A stretch of 27,883 nucleotides of DNA from Acrasis kona (lineage: Eukaryota > Heterolobosea > Eutetramitea > Acrasida > Acrasidae), in contig JAOPGA020000124.1 of assembly GCA_026419775.2 (NCBI GenBank), forward strand, positions 1 through 27,883, given 5' to 3'. The notes beneath the pieces are model-generated. The model did not search any database, was not told the DNA's origin, and saw only the letters and a program-made list of their open reading frames with translations. Position numbers and translations under genes: made by a program. Numbering within the stretch: the stretch's first letter is position 1; every line of letters begins with the position of its first letter. Shown one piece after another: positions 1-8,485 of this stretch.

Positions 1-1
1 T

Positions 2-487
2 TCATGGTGCAGCCAAGATGATGGTGGATGCAGAACAAGATGGTCCGCTGTATCAGACTCTCTCGATTGGATCGGAGTCAACATTTACCCATACTGGAAC
101 AACGTTTTCAGTGGTGATAAGCCATGCAATTATTATTATGAAGCCGCACAAAGGACTATGGAATCACACAACGTCTTGATGGACTTGTACTCAAACATTC
201 CGGTTATTGTCACTGAGTGGGGATGGCCTGGTGCTCCAGATGGTCAAACCATCATGGGTCATGCAAATTACGTAACTGGTCAACAATGTTCAGTTTGTAA
301 CAATGCCAACCAAAAGAAGATGGTTCAAGACATGATTGAGTTGAACAGAAAATATCAACTTCCATCTAATTGCTTCTCAGCATTTAGAGAAGAGTGGAAG
401 GGAACAGGAGGTGTTATGAGCATTGAAACACAATGGGGTATCTGTTCGGGAACCCCACCATACAATTGTATGAACAGTCCAAACTAA
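2..487 (+). CDS. GH17-like beta-1,3-glucanase, 3' part only
   Basis: The frame is open from base 2 to a TAA at 485-487, so the 5' end lies outside the window; about 161 residues remain. The translation has a barrel-strand-like DWIGVNIYPYW segment, followed about 45 residues later by VTEWGWPG. The latter resembles the conserved E-x-GWP strand of glycoside hydrolase family 17, where the Glu is the catalytic nucleophile (family knowledge). Several Cys residues (CSVCNN, ICSGTPPYNC) suggest a secreted, disulfide-bonded enzyme. The likely role is hydrolysis or remodelling of beta-1,3-glucan in a cyst wall or in food. An AATAAA lies about 40 bp after the stop. A related clan-A glycosidase family is the main alternative. 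The internal ATG at 158 is not the start, because coding similarity begins well before it. Confidence 0.6.
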   Translation, partial: SWCSQDDGGCRTRWSAVSDSLDWIGVNIYPYWNNVFSGDKPCNYYYEAAQRTMESHNVLMDLYSNIPVIVTEWGWPGAPDGQTIMGHANYVTGQQCSVCNNANQKKMVQDMIELNRKYQLPSNCFSAFREEWKGTGGVMSIETQWGICSGTPPYNCMNSPN

Positions 488-644
488 AAGTTCTTGGTCA
501 AAATGAATGAAACAAATGTAAAAAGATTGAATAAATTTTTTGTATAATAAATTGTTGTTGATGAAAAATGTGCGTCTAATATTTCATGCTGCTTCCTTTC
601 TGAGCACATTAGATGTTTACCTCATAACCGCTCATTTACCTAAC

Positions 645-661
645 AATCGCTCAAAGCGATT
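645..661. repeat. short perfect inverted repeat
   Basis: AATCGC and GCGATT arms of 6 bp flank a 5-base loop, about 90 bp upstream of the next start codon. It sits in the 263-bp gap between the glucanase and the membrane-protein gene, where I see no gene or tRNA. It could be a protein-binding site or chance. Confidence 0.3.
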
Positions 662-750
662 TGCCGCCCTAAACATGGATGCGTTGTTTATTTTGTTGAT
701 GTCTTTGTGAAGTTCGAACTTTTACAATCAAATAACCAACAAACGGTTTC

Positions 751-1626
751 ATGTCAGTGAAGAAGAAAGTTCAAACACCTGTGAATGAATCGGCACCAGC
801 GCCAGTATCACACATTAACGTCACATTTTGGATATTCGTGTTCGCATTGATCGAGTCAATCCTACTTGGTCTTTCAAGCTCTGGATATTTCACCAATGTG
901 TATACTTACACTCTGCCCCTCACAGCAATAGCAGTTGGAATATGGATAGCATTCGCCATTGATCAGATCATCAACAAGCAAGTAATTGCAGACGTCGTGG
1001 CAAAAGTAATTGGAGCATCAGCCGTCTGTTTCTACGTGTATGTCGTTCACAACAAACTTGTTAGAGAATGCGTAAAAGGAGGAGGAGTCAGGCAAGAGTG
1101 CATTTTGGATCCAGAATGGACCTGGTATCTATCTTGGACGTTTGTACTGATTATATTTATCAACAGTTCGGTTTCGTTCTTGGCTAGATTCATCACTTCA
1201 TTAGTGACCGAGCCTAAAGAAGGAGATAAGATTAATTTCTTCTACAACAAGGACCCATCTCGCATCATTACTGTTTCACTACTTTACCCCATTGTCGTAA
1301 TCCTCTCCATTTTGCATAGCGACGAGTTCTTTTTCACACAATACATTCCCTTATCCATCCTTTGTGTTCCCGTCGTGGTAACCTTAATTGTGAGCTTTGT
1401 CGCATCTGCCACCAAATCAGATGTCCTCATCACTTCGGTGGTCGGAGTTTGTATATTGACCATTTGGCCCATCACCGCTCATGCACTTGGAATTTACTGG
1501 CTAAAATGGATCCCACACATTATATCATTTGCGGCAATCATTGGTATGGGAGTGACACAAAAGAAGGATTTACTACAAGTATTGTTTGGAACTACACCAA
1601 TGTCAGATTTACTTAAAAGAAAATAA
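751..1626 (+). CDS. multi-pass membrane protein, unknown function
   Basis: This encodes 291 residues. A short basic, polar N-terminus (about 1-20) is followed by seven or eight hydrophobic segments, near residues 24-43, 50-74, 78-101, 123-148, 172-188, 194-219, 224-251 and 254-270. It ends in a lysine-rich cytosolic-type tail (LLKRK). A loop near residues 105-120 has two Cys (REC...QEC) that could pair. No family is recognised; it could be a transporter-like or organelle membrane protein. The ATG at 751 is the first in frame. The TAA stop lies inside an AATAAA, and the next gene converges from the other strand with only 5 bp between stop codons. Confidence 0.75.
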   Translation: MSVKKKVQTPVNESAPAPVSHINVTFWIFVFALIESILLGLSSSGYFTNVYTYTLPLTAIAVGIWIAFAIDQIINKQVIADVVAKVIGASAVCFYVYVVHNKLVRECVKGGGVRQECILDPEWTWYLSWTFVLIIFINSSVSFLARFITSLVTEPKEGDKINFFYNKDPSRIITVSLLYPIVVILSILHSDEFFFTQYIPLSILCVPVVVTLIVSFVASATKSDVLITSVVGVCILTIWPITAHALGIYWLKWIPHIISFAAIIGMGVTQKKDLLQVLFGTTPMSDLLKRK

Positions 1627-1636
1627 ATTTTTTATT
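1622..1636. terminator. two opposed poly(A) signals containing both stop codons
   Basis: AATAAA on the plus strand (1622-1627) contains the TAA stop of the upstream gene. TTTATT at 1631-1636 is AATAAA on the minus strand and contains the TAA stop of the converging gene. The 15 bases form a near-palindrome serving both 3' ends. Confidence 0.65.
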
Positions 1637-2267
1637 TGGTCCATGTATCTTCATCGTCACTATTTGTATCTTCGGGTACTTCTGTAAACTCAATAGAACT
1701 GTTACCGTCCTCTATAATGACCCATTCTTTATCCTTGGCTGATATTGTGTTTATTCTTTTTCGTGTTGTTACATTTGTTCCTCTTGATAAAACATGTCCT
1801 AATGTTGTTTTCCGTCGTGGGGCATTCGAGGTGCGTCTTGTTGGGGAGGGAACTACATGCTTCTCTATTTTGTAAACTTTGATGCTGTAGCCGGTGGTTA
1901 GGCCTGGCACGGAGAGTTTTAGTTTCGTTTGGACGTCAACACGAACGTCTTGTTTTACAACAAATTCGTAACTGAATTTATCGTTGCTTATGGTAATGTC
2001 TTCGTATTCAAACAACACGCGGCCTATTGAATCTGTCCCTTTCAAGTTAAAGTTGGTGCTGTAATTTCTTCCTTTGTTTTTAATAACCATGCGGTAATGC
2101 CCTCCATTCGATATTACTACATTATGTATGCGTCTTTCGTATGTCGCGATGCTATTCTGGCACCATTCTAAAGTTATATTGCTGGATTCGAAAAAAGAGT
2201 CCTCGTCCTCACTGACATCATGTGCTCGGCTGTTGAAGATTGCATCCATACACCCAAAACACCGCAT
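1632..2267 (-). CDS. hypothetical protein, beta-rich core and disordered C-terminus
   Basis: This encodes 211 residues of unknown function. The N-terminus MRCFGCMDA has two early Cys, a possible lipid-modification or metal site. Residues about 15-30 are acidic. Residues about 30-135 alternate hydrophobic and polar positions, as expected of a beta-sandwich-type domain. Residues about 136-165 are rich in Arg/Thr/Pro, and the end is acidic (EDTNSDDEDTW). No signal peptide or membrane helix is visible. The frame is much longer than the overlapping plus-strand frame and is followed directly by a minus-strand AATAAA. A second Met at residue 7 is an alternative start. Confidence 0.7.
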   Translation of the reverse strand: MRCFGCMDAIFNSRAHDVSEDEDSFFESSNITLEWCQNSIATYERRIHNVVISNGGHYRMVIKNKGRNYSTNFNLKGTDSIGRVLFEYEDITISNDKFSYEFVVKQDVRVDVQTKLKLSVPGLTTGYSIKVYKIEKHVVPSPTRRTSNAPRRKTTLGHVLSRGTNVTTRKRINTISAKDKEWVIIEDGNSSIEFTEVPEDTNSDDEDTWTK

Positions 2268-2340
2268 TTGATATTAAAGGATAAGGGTCGGAGATGACAG
2301 TTGGAAATTATATTTAAAATGCACAAAAATAGTATTTAAT

Positions 2341-3951
2341 TTACAAAAGAAAGAAGACCAACAACAGGGCAGCCACAACAGAGACACACAAAATAGCAAT
2401 CAACAATCGCCTCAACAATACATCATGATGTCTGATTTTAGTATTGTACGTGTGTATGATACTATCTATGATTCTTCTAATACCAGCCCACAAACTAGAT
2501 ATGGGGGTCAAGTAATTACTTTTAATCTGATCTAACAAGCCCTTGAACTCACTGATGGTGGTTGCAGTCTGCACTGTAGCCTTCACAGTATCCTTATGTT
2601 CACTAACCGCACCAAACAAAAAGGCAAGTTTTTGAATGGGATAAACGAAGAACTTGAAAAAAGCCACGACAAAGCCCAGCAAGACACTCAAGAATTGAAT
2701 AAACATTTGAATGTGTACATATAAAAAGTCATTAATCATCATCAACAAGTCAACTGGTGCTTTTAGCAAACTCCATAACATCCAGCCCACTCCAGAGGCA
2801 AATTCCATCACAACCTGTCCACCGCTCTTCAATAAGCATAACAAGGGATAAGACGCTTGGTACATTCTAGAACACACACCACTCACATATTGACATGCGG
2901 GTAAAAGGATATTAATCAAGACTTGGAACACTGGATAGAAAAGAGTACTAATGATGGGTTGGATCAAGTTTTCATAAGTAGCATAAAGACGAGAAAATAA
3001 AAGTGGAATTAACAATACAATACGATTTCTTAACATTGGTTCCAAAGCACTCACTATGGGTCCAACCACTCTCCTAAAGGCTCCTCCCACAATCGGCAAA
3101 TTCTTGTACAAATCATAAAAACCCCATATCAGAGAGATGACAATGTAAATGTTGACCAGCGTAGTGATGAATATCCGGAAGCGATGTGAATAGTAGATGG
3201 GAACGGAATAACGATTTACAAATACGGCCCACGACGGTAGTGACTGAATGGCCAACTTTAGCAATCTATCGTCGCTCTGTAGCATAATCTTATCAAAGTA
3301 CTTCTCGCAGTCTTGTTTGCTGCACTCTAGAAAATAAAAATTGTTCTTCATGTAGGTCGGACACGAAGTGACGAGTGGGGAACTCAGTTCGATTACAATA
3401 ATGGTTCCTTTTCTTTTTGCGTATCCGCTGTTGTATTGAAAGTCCAGGCCACTAATCATGCTCCAGGGTATAACAATGGTCTCCACAGATTTTTCAGAAC
3501 CATCGTCATGTCTGCGTATGAGCCTTAGGAATTTTCTATTGTTCTTGCGTTGTAATGTAATGATGATTTGTTTGCGATGCTGGTCGATTTCAACGTTGAC
3601 GTCTTTGTGTTCTCTAAACCTGAAATAGTCACCTATTGTGAGGCTGCTGGCTGTAAAACTGCAGTCGTCCACGACGTCCGCTGGGTCTGATATTGTATTC
3701 ACACGAAAATGCGTATTAAGTGATAGACGACGTGGGCTAATGTGGAAGTTTAGTGCTGCTTCGGGGCTTATTTTATCAAAAAACTTGATGGGCGTCATTG
3801 GCATAATGTCACTTTCCGCGGTTGGTGTATTTGGCGTATCTTCATCGTCAAAGTCGTCTAAAATACTGTCCTTGCGTTTAGGAGAATTGTTGTTGGACTG
3901 GGTTTGTTGGATACTGAAAGACCTCCTTGTTATCATATTTGAGGTGTCCAA
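2341..3951 (-). CDS. large membrane protein with PH/GRAM-like N-terminus and C-terminal anchor
   Basis: This encodes 536 residues. Residues 1-60 are disordered, with Ser/Thr-Pro motifs (DEDTPNTPT). Residues about 95-235 alternate strands (VNVEIDQHRKQIIITLQ, TIVIPWSMISGLDF, GTIIVIELSSP) and end in a helix; this resembles a PH or GRAM-type lipid-binding fold, but only by pattern. Several hydrophobic segments follow between about 260 and 450, including FITTLVNIYIVISLIWGFY. The protein ends in a strong hydrophobic helix with no tail (LLIAILCVSVVAALLLVFFLL), typical of a tail anchor or last membrane helix. It may act at a membrane contact or in lipid handling, but that is inference. It is transcribed in the same direction as the next two genes, with short gaps. 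Confidence 0.75.
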   Translation of the reverse strand: MDTSNMITRRSFSIQQTQSNNNSPKRKDSILDDFDDEDTPNTPTAESDIMPMTPIKFFDKISPEAALNFHISPRRLSLNTHFRVNTISDPADVVDDCSFTASSLTIGDYFRFREHKDVNVEIDQHRKQIIITLQRKNNRKFLRLIRRHDDGSEKSVETIVIPWSMISGLDFQYNSGYAKRKGTIIVIELSSPLVTSCPTYMKNNFYFLECSKQDCEKYFDKIMLQSDDRLLKLAIQSLPSWAVFVNRYSVPIYYSHRFRIFITTLVNIYIVISLIWGFYDLYKNLPIVGGAFRRVVGPIVSALEPMLRNRIVLLIPLLFSRLYATYENLIQPIISTLFYPVFQVLINILLPACQYVSGVCSRMYQASYPLLCLLKSGGQVVMEFASGVGWMLWSLLKAPVDLLMMINDFLYVHIQMFIQFLSVLLGFVVAFFKFFVYPIQKLAFLFGAVSEHKDTVKATVQTATTISEFKGLLDQIKSNYLTPISSLWAGIRRIIDSIIHTYNTKIRHHDVLLRRLLIAILCVSVVAALLLVFFLL

Positions 3952-4006
3952 AAAAGAATTGTCAACCGGAAACCTGAGAATTTATTTGTACACGTCCACA
4001 GACACT

Positions 4007-4393
4007 TTATATTTTCGGTTTTATAGGGTCTTCGTATCTCTCCCAGGAGGCAGATTCCTCTTCTCTATATCTTCTTGCCATATCCTCTTGCTTTTTTCTT
4101 TGCCTCTCCACTTCATCTTTCTTCATCTGTTCGGTCTTAGCATCATGTTCATTTGTGAGGTTCCATGCAGCAGTTTGCGCAACTAAATCATCGATATGGG
4201 AATGAGCAATTCTCACACTCAAAACTAGTTCGTCATGAGTTGATCTAGGCTTTCTAAATTCATGCCTCGCTCTTTGCATCGCTAGTGACCGCTGTGTAGA
4301 TCGTGGTAAATTTGCTGCATTTCTTATAAACTTGCGATATAGTCCAAGCACTGCCTCCCTACTCACATCAACAACTAATTTCTGTGAACTCAT
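4007..4393 (-). CDS. LYR-motif (complex 1 LYR family) protein
   Basis: This encodes 128 residues. LYR occurs at residues 18-20 in the helical context VLGLYRKFIRNA. An ARHEFRK segment carries the downstream conserved Phe, and a third helix follows (HDELVLSVRIAHSHIDDLVAQ). This order matches small three-helix LYRM proteins, which work with mitochondrial acyl carrier protein in Fe-S cluster delivery or respiratory complex assembly (family knowledge). The particular member cannot be fixed. Beyond residue about 85 there is an unusual highly charged coiled-coil-like extension (KKDEVERQRKKQEDMARRY) that ordinary short LYR proteins lack. No clear presequence is visible, as is common in this family. 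Confidence 0.7.
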   Translation of the reverse strand: MSSQKLVVDVSREAVLGLYRKFIRNAANLPRSTQRSLAMQRARHEFRKPRSTHDELVLSVRIAHSHIDDLVAQTAAWNLTNEHDAKTEQMKKDEVERQRKKQEDMARRYREEESASWERYEDPIKPKI

Positions 4394-4519
4394 TTTTATT
4401 ACAAAGACACATCGTGATGTTCAAGTTCGGCAATGGGTGCCTTCTCTTCAACAAAAATGTCTTCCTCTAGAACAAACATTGCTTTTCAAATCAACAAATC
4501 ATGTTAAAATACAAACTAG

Positions 4520-5641
4520 TTATAACTTTTTTATTTCTGGTTGTGGATCCTCAATAATTAATATAGGTTCAGGAATGTTTCCATAAGGATTCAACTTCCT
4601 GCTCCACCCCTCACATAAAAAGGTTTGAATATTTCTACAAAGTCCCCTAGAGAATGCAAATTTGTCCTTCTTCTTGATTGTCTCGTAAGTTGTTTGATTG
4701 GTAAGTATCAAATAACTGTGGAAGCCGCACAACGAGCCAACAAAAGTCAACGCAAGAGATAAATAAATTATCAACAGAATAGCAACAGGACATCTCTTCA
4801 ATACATTGCCCAAACACGGACCAAACCCTATAGTGGGCACGTTGGGGTATTCCTCCACGGACACTAATATCAATTGTACAAGAGATATTCCAATAATAAA
4901 CAGGCTCATGAAAGTGGTGCTGCCGACAAACAATGAGAAATATCTATAGTTTCTTTTTCCGATACATGTGCCCGTCCATGGACAATGATGATCGAATTTT
5001 TCGACGCAATTGTCGCACCGAGGACAGTGAGAGCAGCGTGGAGGTCTGTAAATTTGACAAGTGTAGCAATATTTTAGTGTCTGAGGTTTGCCATTGAAAG
5101 TGATTTGTTGAAAAAGTGGTGGGTAAAATTTGTTTCCAAATTCATTGTGGGTTCTTTCTGCCTGCCTTCCGACTTCAACCTCATCGATTAGCTCTCCAAC
5201 GGCGCTGTAATACTTGTTATCGCTTGTATAGACGTTAGGGCATAATAAATGTTTTCTCGGTATGATTCCAGGGTCAGACATTGCTGTCGCCAAGAGCGAA
5301 GAAAGTACTGTAACTAGTCCCAGAGCCGAAATTGCTATTATAACTGCTGTTAATGCTGGGTGATGATTGAGTATAAAATAGGGCCAAACTTGACCTGGAA
5401 AAGCCCCTGTTGGTATAAGAATCAAAATAATAGTAAGAATAAAGAGTTTGCGATCGGGACCAAACCATAGCCTTCCGCCACAACATACAGAATTATCTGC
5501 CGGCCAATTCCTATGTATTTTGCTTGAAACTCTTATCTCTACGTCCTTCTTTATTGAGTCATCTTGCGTTGTCGTAGATTTTGGTGTTTCGTGGGATGCA
5601 GAGGTTGCATTGGCCTCATCGGCCTTTTGCTGTTTCCTCAT
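4520..5641 (-). CDS. DHHC-type protein S-palmitoyltransferase
   Basis: This encodes 373 residues. The disordered N-terminus is followed by two membrane helices (about 66-86 and 97-121), a DPG motif (SDPGIIPR), and the Cys-rich domain [18 protein letters not shown]. The catalytic Asp-His-His-Cys has Asp at residue 217 and Cys220. Two more helices follow, with a TTxE motif (TTYE) after the last. This is the complete signature of the four-helix PATs that transfer palmitate to cysteines of cytosolic-face proteins at ER, Golgi or plasma membrane. The layout is closest to the Erf2/ZDHHC9-14-18 and plant PAT branch (inference). Cys220 and the zinc-binding Cys/His are all present, so it should be active. 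An AATAAA on its strand falls just inside the coding end (4530-4535). Confidence 0.93.
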   Translation of the reverse strand: MRKQQKADEANATSASHETPKSTTTQDDSIKKDVEIRVSSKIHRNWPADNSVCCGGRLWFGPDRKLFILTIILILIPTGAFPGQVWPYFILNHHPALTAVIIAISALGLVTVLSSLLATAMSDPGIIPRKHLLCPNVYTSDNKYYSAVGELIDEVEVGRQAERTHNEFGNKFYPPLFQQITFNGKPQTLKYCYTCQIYRPPRCSHCPRCDNCVEKFDHHCPWTGTCIGKRNYRYFSLFVGSTTFMSLFIIGISLVQLILVSVEEYPNVPTIGFGPCLGNVLKRCPVAILLIIYLSLALTFVGSLCGFHSYLILTNQTTYETIKKKDKFAFSRGLCRNIQTFLCEGWSRKLNPYGNIPEPILIIEDPQPEIKKL

Positions 5642-6394
5642 TTGTAATCTTACATTGTAAAAGAAATTATTCTAAAATGAAGTTAACGAAAATTAATCAT
5701 CCCGTTAGATGATTACATGTATTATACAGATAATAATTTATACTGTACGTATTCTCATAATAAAAGATTATATTTTCAAATTCTATTAATTTACCGTAAA
5801 CGGCTACCCTCTTGTGAGCTAAAAGGACCTATACATCTAGATATTTCATTAATTTCATAATAATTCTCGTTTAGATGATACTGCATTATCTTGAAAGCAA
5901 ACCTCTAACTGTTGTAATTAGTTACTGTACTGTCAGATTACAAGAAGAATAGATGAACATAATTGAAGGTCTACGCGTGAATTCAAGGAGACAGTGGACC
6001 GCCAACGGTATAAAAGGTAACTAGGTAATATTTAATAAATAACGCAAATGATCGAGTAAACACCGTGTCTTTATTCTTACAAGACGCGTGTCTATACGAT
6101 TCTTTATTGCATTAACTTATTGAAAACGTGTAGTAAGGACTGTAAGTCATATTATCCCTTTCAACTATAGCTTATAATAAACGCTATAAGTCATCTGTTG
6201 TTTTAATTTAATTATTGGGTACTAAAGTTTAGTTTTTTATTGTCCGAGTTTGGTTTAAAATCACCTATTCGAAAGGGAAGTGGACATGGGCTCAAAAGTA
6301 ATCCTTGATGATATTTGTTTCAGGCTCTGATTTGCTACACTCTACCAATTATTTAGCCACACCGTAGCGCAAGGAAGGGCTTCAATCTAGAAAA

Positions 6395-6415
6395 AGATTA
6401 GATTTGACCTAATCT
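6395..6415. repeat. perfect 7-bp inverted repeat
   Basis: AGATTAG and CTAATCT flank a 7-base loop, about 155 bp upstream of the next gene's start. It could be a dyad binding site or a hairpin in the 5' leader. Function is unknown. Confidence 0.35.
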
Positions 6416-6530
6416 AATGACTGTTTCTGGAATTTAATAAAATCTCAGATTCTAACTGCCTAACTGAACAAGAAAGGAAAGACACACAGAATTTCATTGG
6501 CTACTTGATCAAATAAAATAATGGAGAGTT

Positions 6531-6548
6531 ACTCGTAAATCCATTCGA
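6531..6548 (+). other. five-codon upstream ORF
   Basis: ATG at 6531 reads M-E-S-Y-S then TAA. It lies in frame with and 39 bp before the main ATG at 6570. If the mRNA starts further upstream, it could damp translation of the main frame. Confidence 0.3.
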
Positions 6549-6569
6549 CTTTTCCCACACAACGAAGAC

Positions 6570-7577
6570 ATGGCTAAGGACAAGGCAGCAGCAGCGGACC
6601 GTATGAAGAAGAAGATTGCCAATGAGGACCCTGATAGCTCGGTCAAATTCAGTCTACAAACCTTCCCCATCAATTCGCTGCTAAACAATGACTCCTTCAT
6701 TACCTTGTACCCAGACGTGTTGGATATTGTGTTCTACAACCCAGAGATTTGCAGTGTTTTAAAGAACTTTGAAACATCCTCTGGCTTCGTTGTCAATATC
6801 AACAGTATCAAACAAGTTGCTCTTGATAGCTTCCTCAAGTCTGCTTTGCTAGGAAAGAGTCCCAAGGAAACCGGCACCGACGAGTTTGAGAATATCAGAA
6901 TGTTCCTAGGAAAGTACGTAGAGACCCAACTTTTCAACGGTCTTTTAAAGAACACCGTAAGCGAGGATGACAGCGGTGCTGCCTGTTTGGACCCTCAAGA
7001 ATACTTTGACGAAGTTGCTAGCGCCTGCTCCGAAGCAGTATCCAAAAATATTGTTTCAGAGAACGTCAAACCCAATCTTTTTCAATCATCTGTTGAATAC
7101 TCCATTTTCCCAATCTCAGAGTCAATTACTAGAAATGACATGTTAAAGAACGTTGGTATTGTCATCACCATGGCTGGAAACATCGGTGTTGAGAAGACAA
7201 GCGGTAGCTTCTTAAAGAGAGGAAAGATTTTCGTCATGTTGGATATCACACTTAAAGTTGTTGTATTCAACAACTACATTTACTCCAAGAGAGGTCTCAC
7301 CTTGATCTTGAATGGTATCCGTGAGAGAGAAAACAGAGTAAGATCTGCCTTGATGGACGAATCAATCGACAGACAAGTTAACGTTGTTACTGAGGAGACC
7401 AAGATTAGGTATGACACTAAGGATAAGCCCACAACTATTGCTGGAAAATTACTCGCCATGGCAGATGACGTTGTTGCAGAAAGAGCACACACAGCTCTCT
7501 CATCAACTGTTACTAACGCAACTGGTGGATTGAACCAGAAAGTCGGTAAAATTCTTGGATCAAACCAAGTCGAATAA
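6570..7577 (+). CDS. hypothetical soluble protein, 335 aa
   Basis: No family is recognised. The N-terminus is rich in Lys and Ala (about 1-20). The rest alternates helix and strand with no signal peptide or clear membrane helix. A strand-rich stretch lies near residues 190-240 (GIVITMAGNIGVE, GKIFVMLDITLKVVVF), and an R/E-rich helix follows near 245-265. Codon choice leans to C- or G-ending codons (AAG, AAC, ACC, ATC, GTC), more so than its neighbours, which suggests high expression. The start at 6570 follows an in-frame stop at 6546. The stop TAA is embedded in an AATAAA (7573-7578). Confidence 0.75.
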   Translation: MAKDKAAAADRMKKKIANEDPDSSVKFSLQTFPINSLLNNDSFITLYPDVLDIVFYNPEICSVLKNFETSSGFVVNINSIKQVALDSFLKSALLGKSPKETGTDEFENIRMFLGKYVETQLFNGLLKNTVSEDDSGAACLDPQEYFDEVASACSEAVSKNIVSENVKPNLFQSSVEYSIFPISESITRNDMLKNVGIVITMAGNIGVEKTSGSFLKRGKIFVMLDITLKVVVFNNYIYSKRGLTLILNGIRERENRVRSALMDESIDRQVNVVTEETKIRYDTKDKPTTIAGKLLAMADDVVAERAHTALSSTVTNATGGLNQKVGKILGSNQVE

Positions 7578-7578
7578 A
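7573..7578 (+). terminator. poly(A) signal containing the stop codon
   Basis: AATAAA spans the TAA stop (7575-7577) of the 335-aa gene. The same arrangement is seen at several other genes in this window. Confidence 0.55.
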
Positions 7579-7690
7579 GTCAACATTTTTGTAAATCAAT
7601 TGCACCTGTTCGTCCATTTTTCATTCAAAACTATTCAAAGCATGCATGTTATAATAACCGTTGTTCCAGACGTCGATTATTCAAAAACAA

Positions 7691-7960
7691 ATGTCTAGAG
7701 CTCGAGCGAACTTGTCATTTATAATGACCATCATATTAACTTATTTCATCATATACATAGATTGTGAGAATCTTAATAGATGTCAGTTAATCAAGAATAC
7801 ATTTGATAAGAGGCCGTGGCATGATTATTGCAATAACAGATGTTTACAAGAATTAAAGTACGAGATGCGTAACAGGAACTGTCACAACGAGCCTACAATA
7901 CCACATGGAGCATTCGGTATGTCGCTATGCCACGAAGACACAACGTGGGGATGTTATTAA
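7691..7960 (+). CDS. small secreted cysteine-rich protein
   Basis: From the ATG at 7691 this encodes 89 residues. A basic start (MSRARANLS) precedes a hydrophobic core at about 9-23 (FIMTIILTYFIIYI), typical of a signal peptide. The rest has Cys at 25, 31, 47, 51, 64, 80 and 88, i.e. six after residue 30, enough for three disulfides. The C47-x3-C51 spacing occurs in many small secreted folds, but no family is recognised and no activity should be assumed. The gene starts only about 110 bp after the previous stop. Its end shows an AATAAA (7959-7964) overlapping the TAA. An upstream in-frame TTG is not taken as the start. Confidence 0.55.
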   Translation: MSRARANLSFIMTIILTYFIIYIDCENLNRCQLIKNTFDKRPWHDYCNNRCLQELKYEMRNRNCHNEPTIPHGAFGMSLCHEDTTWGCY

Positions 7961-7992
7961 TAAATCGAAAATATTTTGTAACTGAACTTTTA

Positions 7993-8423
7993 TTGCAACT
8001 CTTCAATATTAACCGGTATACAATACAAGACATATTCAAGCGCCTTCCATCCTGGACTTGATCTAAAAACGCTCTTAATCGGTGTCGGCAAAGATCAGGT
8101 GCGATCGAAGAATCATCAAAGGCATCCAATACTCTCTTTTTCGTTAAAAGATGGAGGAACAGTGTTTTGATTTTGTTTAACAGTTGCTTATTGATTAATA
8201 ATAAAATCTTTGTATGATTTTAAATCATGTAAAATTCTTGTCGTCGAGTATGGTTCCGTCCAAATGTACTTGTTCACTTTTGTATGATTTTAAATCAATG
8301 TCGGAAATGTTGATTTGTTTGTGTTGGGAGATTAATTCTAAACCGTCCGAAAGAGTACTTGTAACATCATCGGTATTGACATCGGTATTGATTGGATCTG
8401 TTTCACGAATGTTTGACTAACCT
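7993..8423 (-). pseudogene. possible start-less gene remnant, two coding-like segments
   Basis: On the minus strand, 8423 to about 8217 is open for about 67 codons without any Met. It reads as an acidic, Asp/Asn/Ser/Thr-rich protein (ETDPINTDVNTDDVTS) ending at a TGA. A second open stretch (about 8210 to 7993 and beyond) reads as a helical, basic segment (KILLLINKQLLNKIKTL...LCRHRLRAFLDQ). A splice from GAACAA|GTACAT to AATAAG|CAACTG would join them in phase. No ATG occurs between 8424 and the dehydratase start at 8486, so no intact gene can be drawn. An AATAAA on this strand lies near 7990. It could be the 3' remnant of a gene disrupted when the dehydratase arrived, an exon of an overlapping gene, or chance. 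Confidence 0.25.
8209..8297. repeat. pair of 19-bp direct repeats, each with an internal palindrome
   Basis: TTTGTATGATTTTAAATCA occurs at 8209-8227 and 8279-8297, spaced 70 bp. Each copy contains ATGATTT-T-AAATCA(T), a nearly perfect dyad. A separate tandem CATCGGTATTGA x2 lies near 8370. These sit in the 525-bp gap before the dehydratase gene, which otherwise has only the doubtful minus-strand remnant. Confidence 0.5.
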
Positions 8424-8485
8424 TCAATCTTCGAGAAAACAGTTTATTGACAGTCGATTCTAAAATAGCAGATCGTTTGATCAAA

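Larger units (their letters stand above)
5642..6569. other. gene-poor intergenic region, divergent promoters
   Basis: This is 928 bp between the divergent starts of the DHHC gene and the 335-aa gene. It is AT-rich with no frame above about 60 codons that looks coding. No tRNA-like T-loop with flanking stem was found on either strand. It contains two small inverted repeats (around 5696-5713 and 6395-6415) and a tiny upstream ORF (6531-6548). It is the longest stretch in the window without a gene, so an unrecognised non-coding RNA is possible but nothing visible supports one. Confidence 0.6.

Noticed and set aside
711-720. AGTTCGAACT, resembling a tRNA T-loop core
   Set aside because: There is no 5-bp flanking stem, no anticodon arm and no acceptor stem around it. 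Other TTCGA sites on both strands failed the same test.
8214-8420. 68-codon plus-strand frame upstream of the dehydratase as an extra N-terminal exon
   Set aside because: The GTAACA donor at 8360 does not join in phase to the dehydratase frame, and the sequence lacks presequence character.
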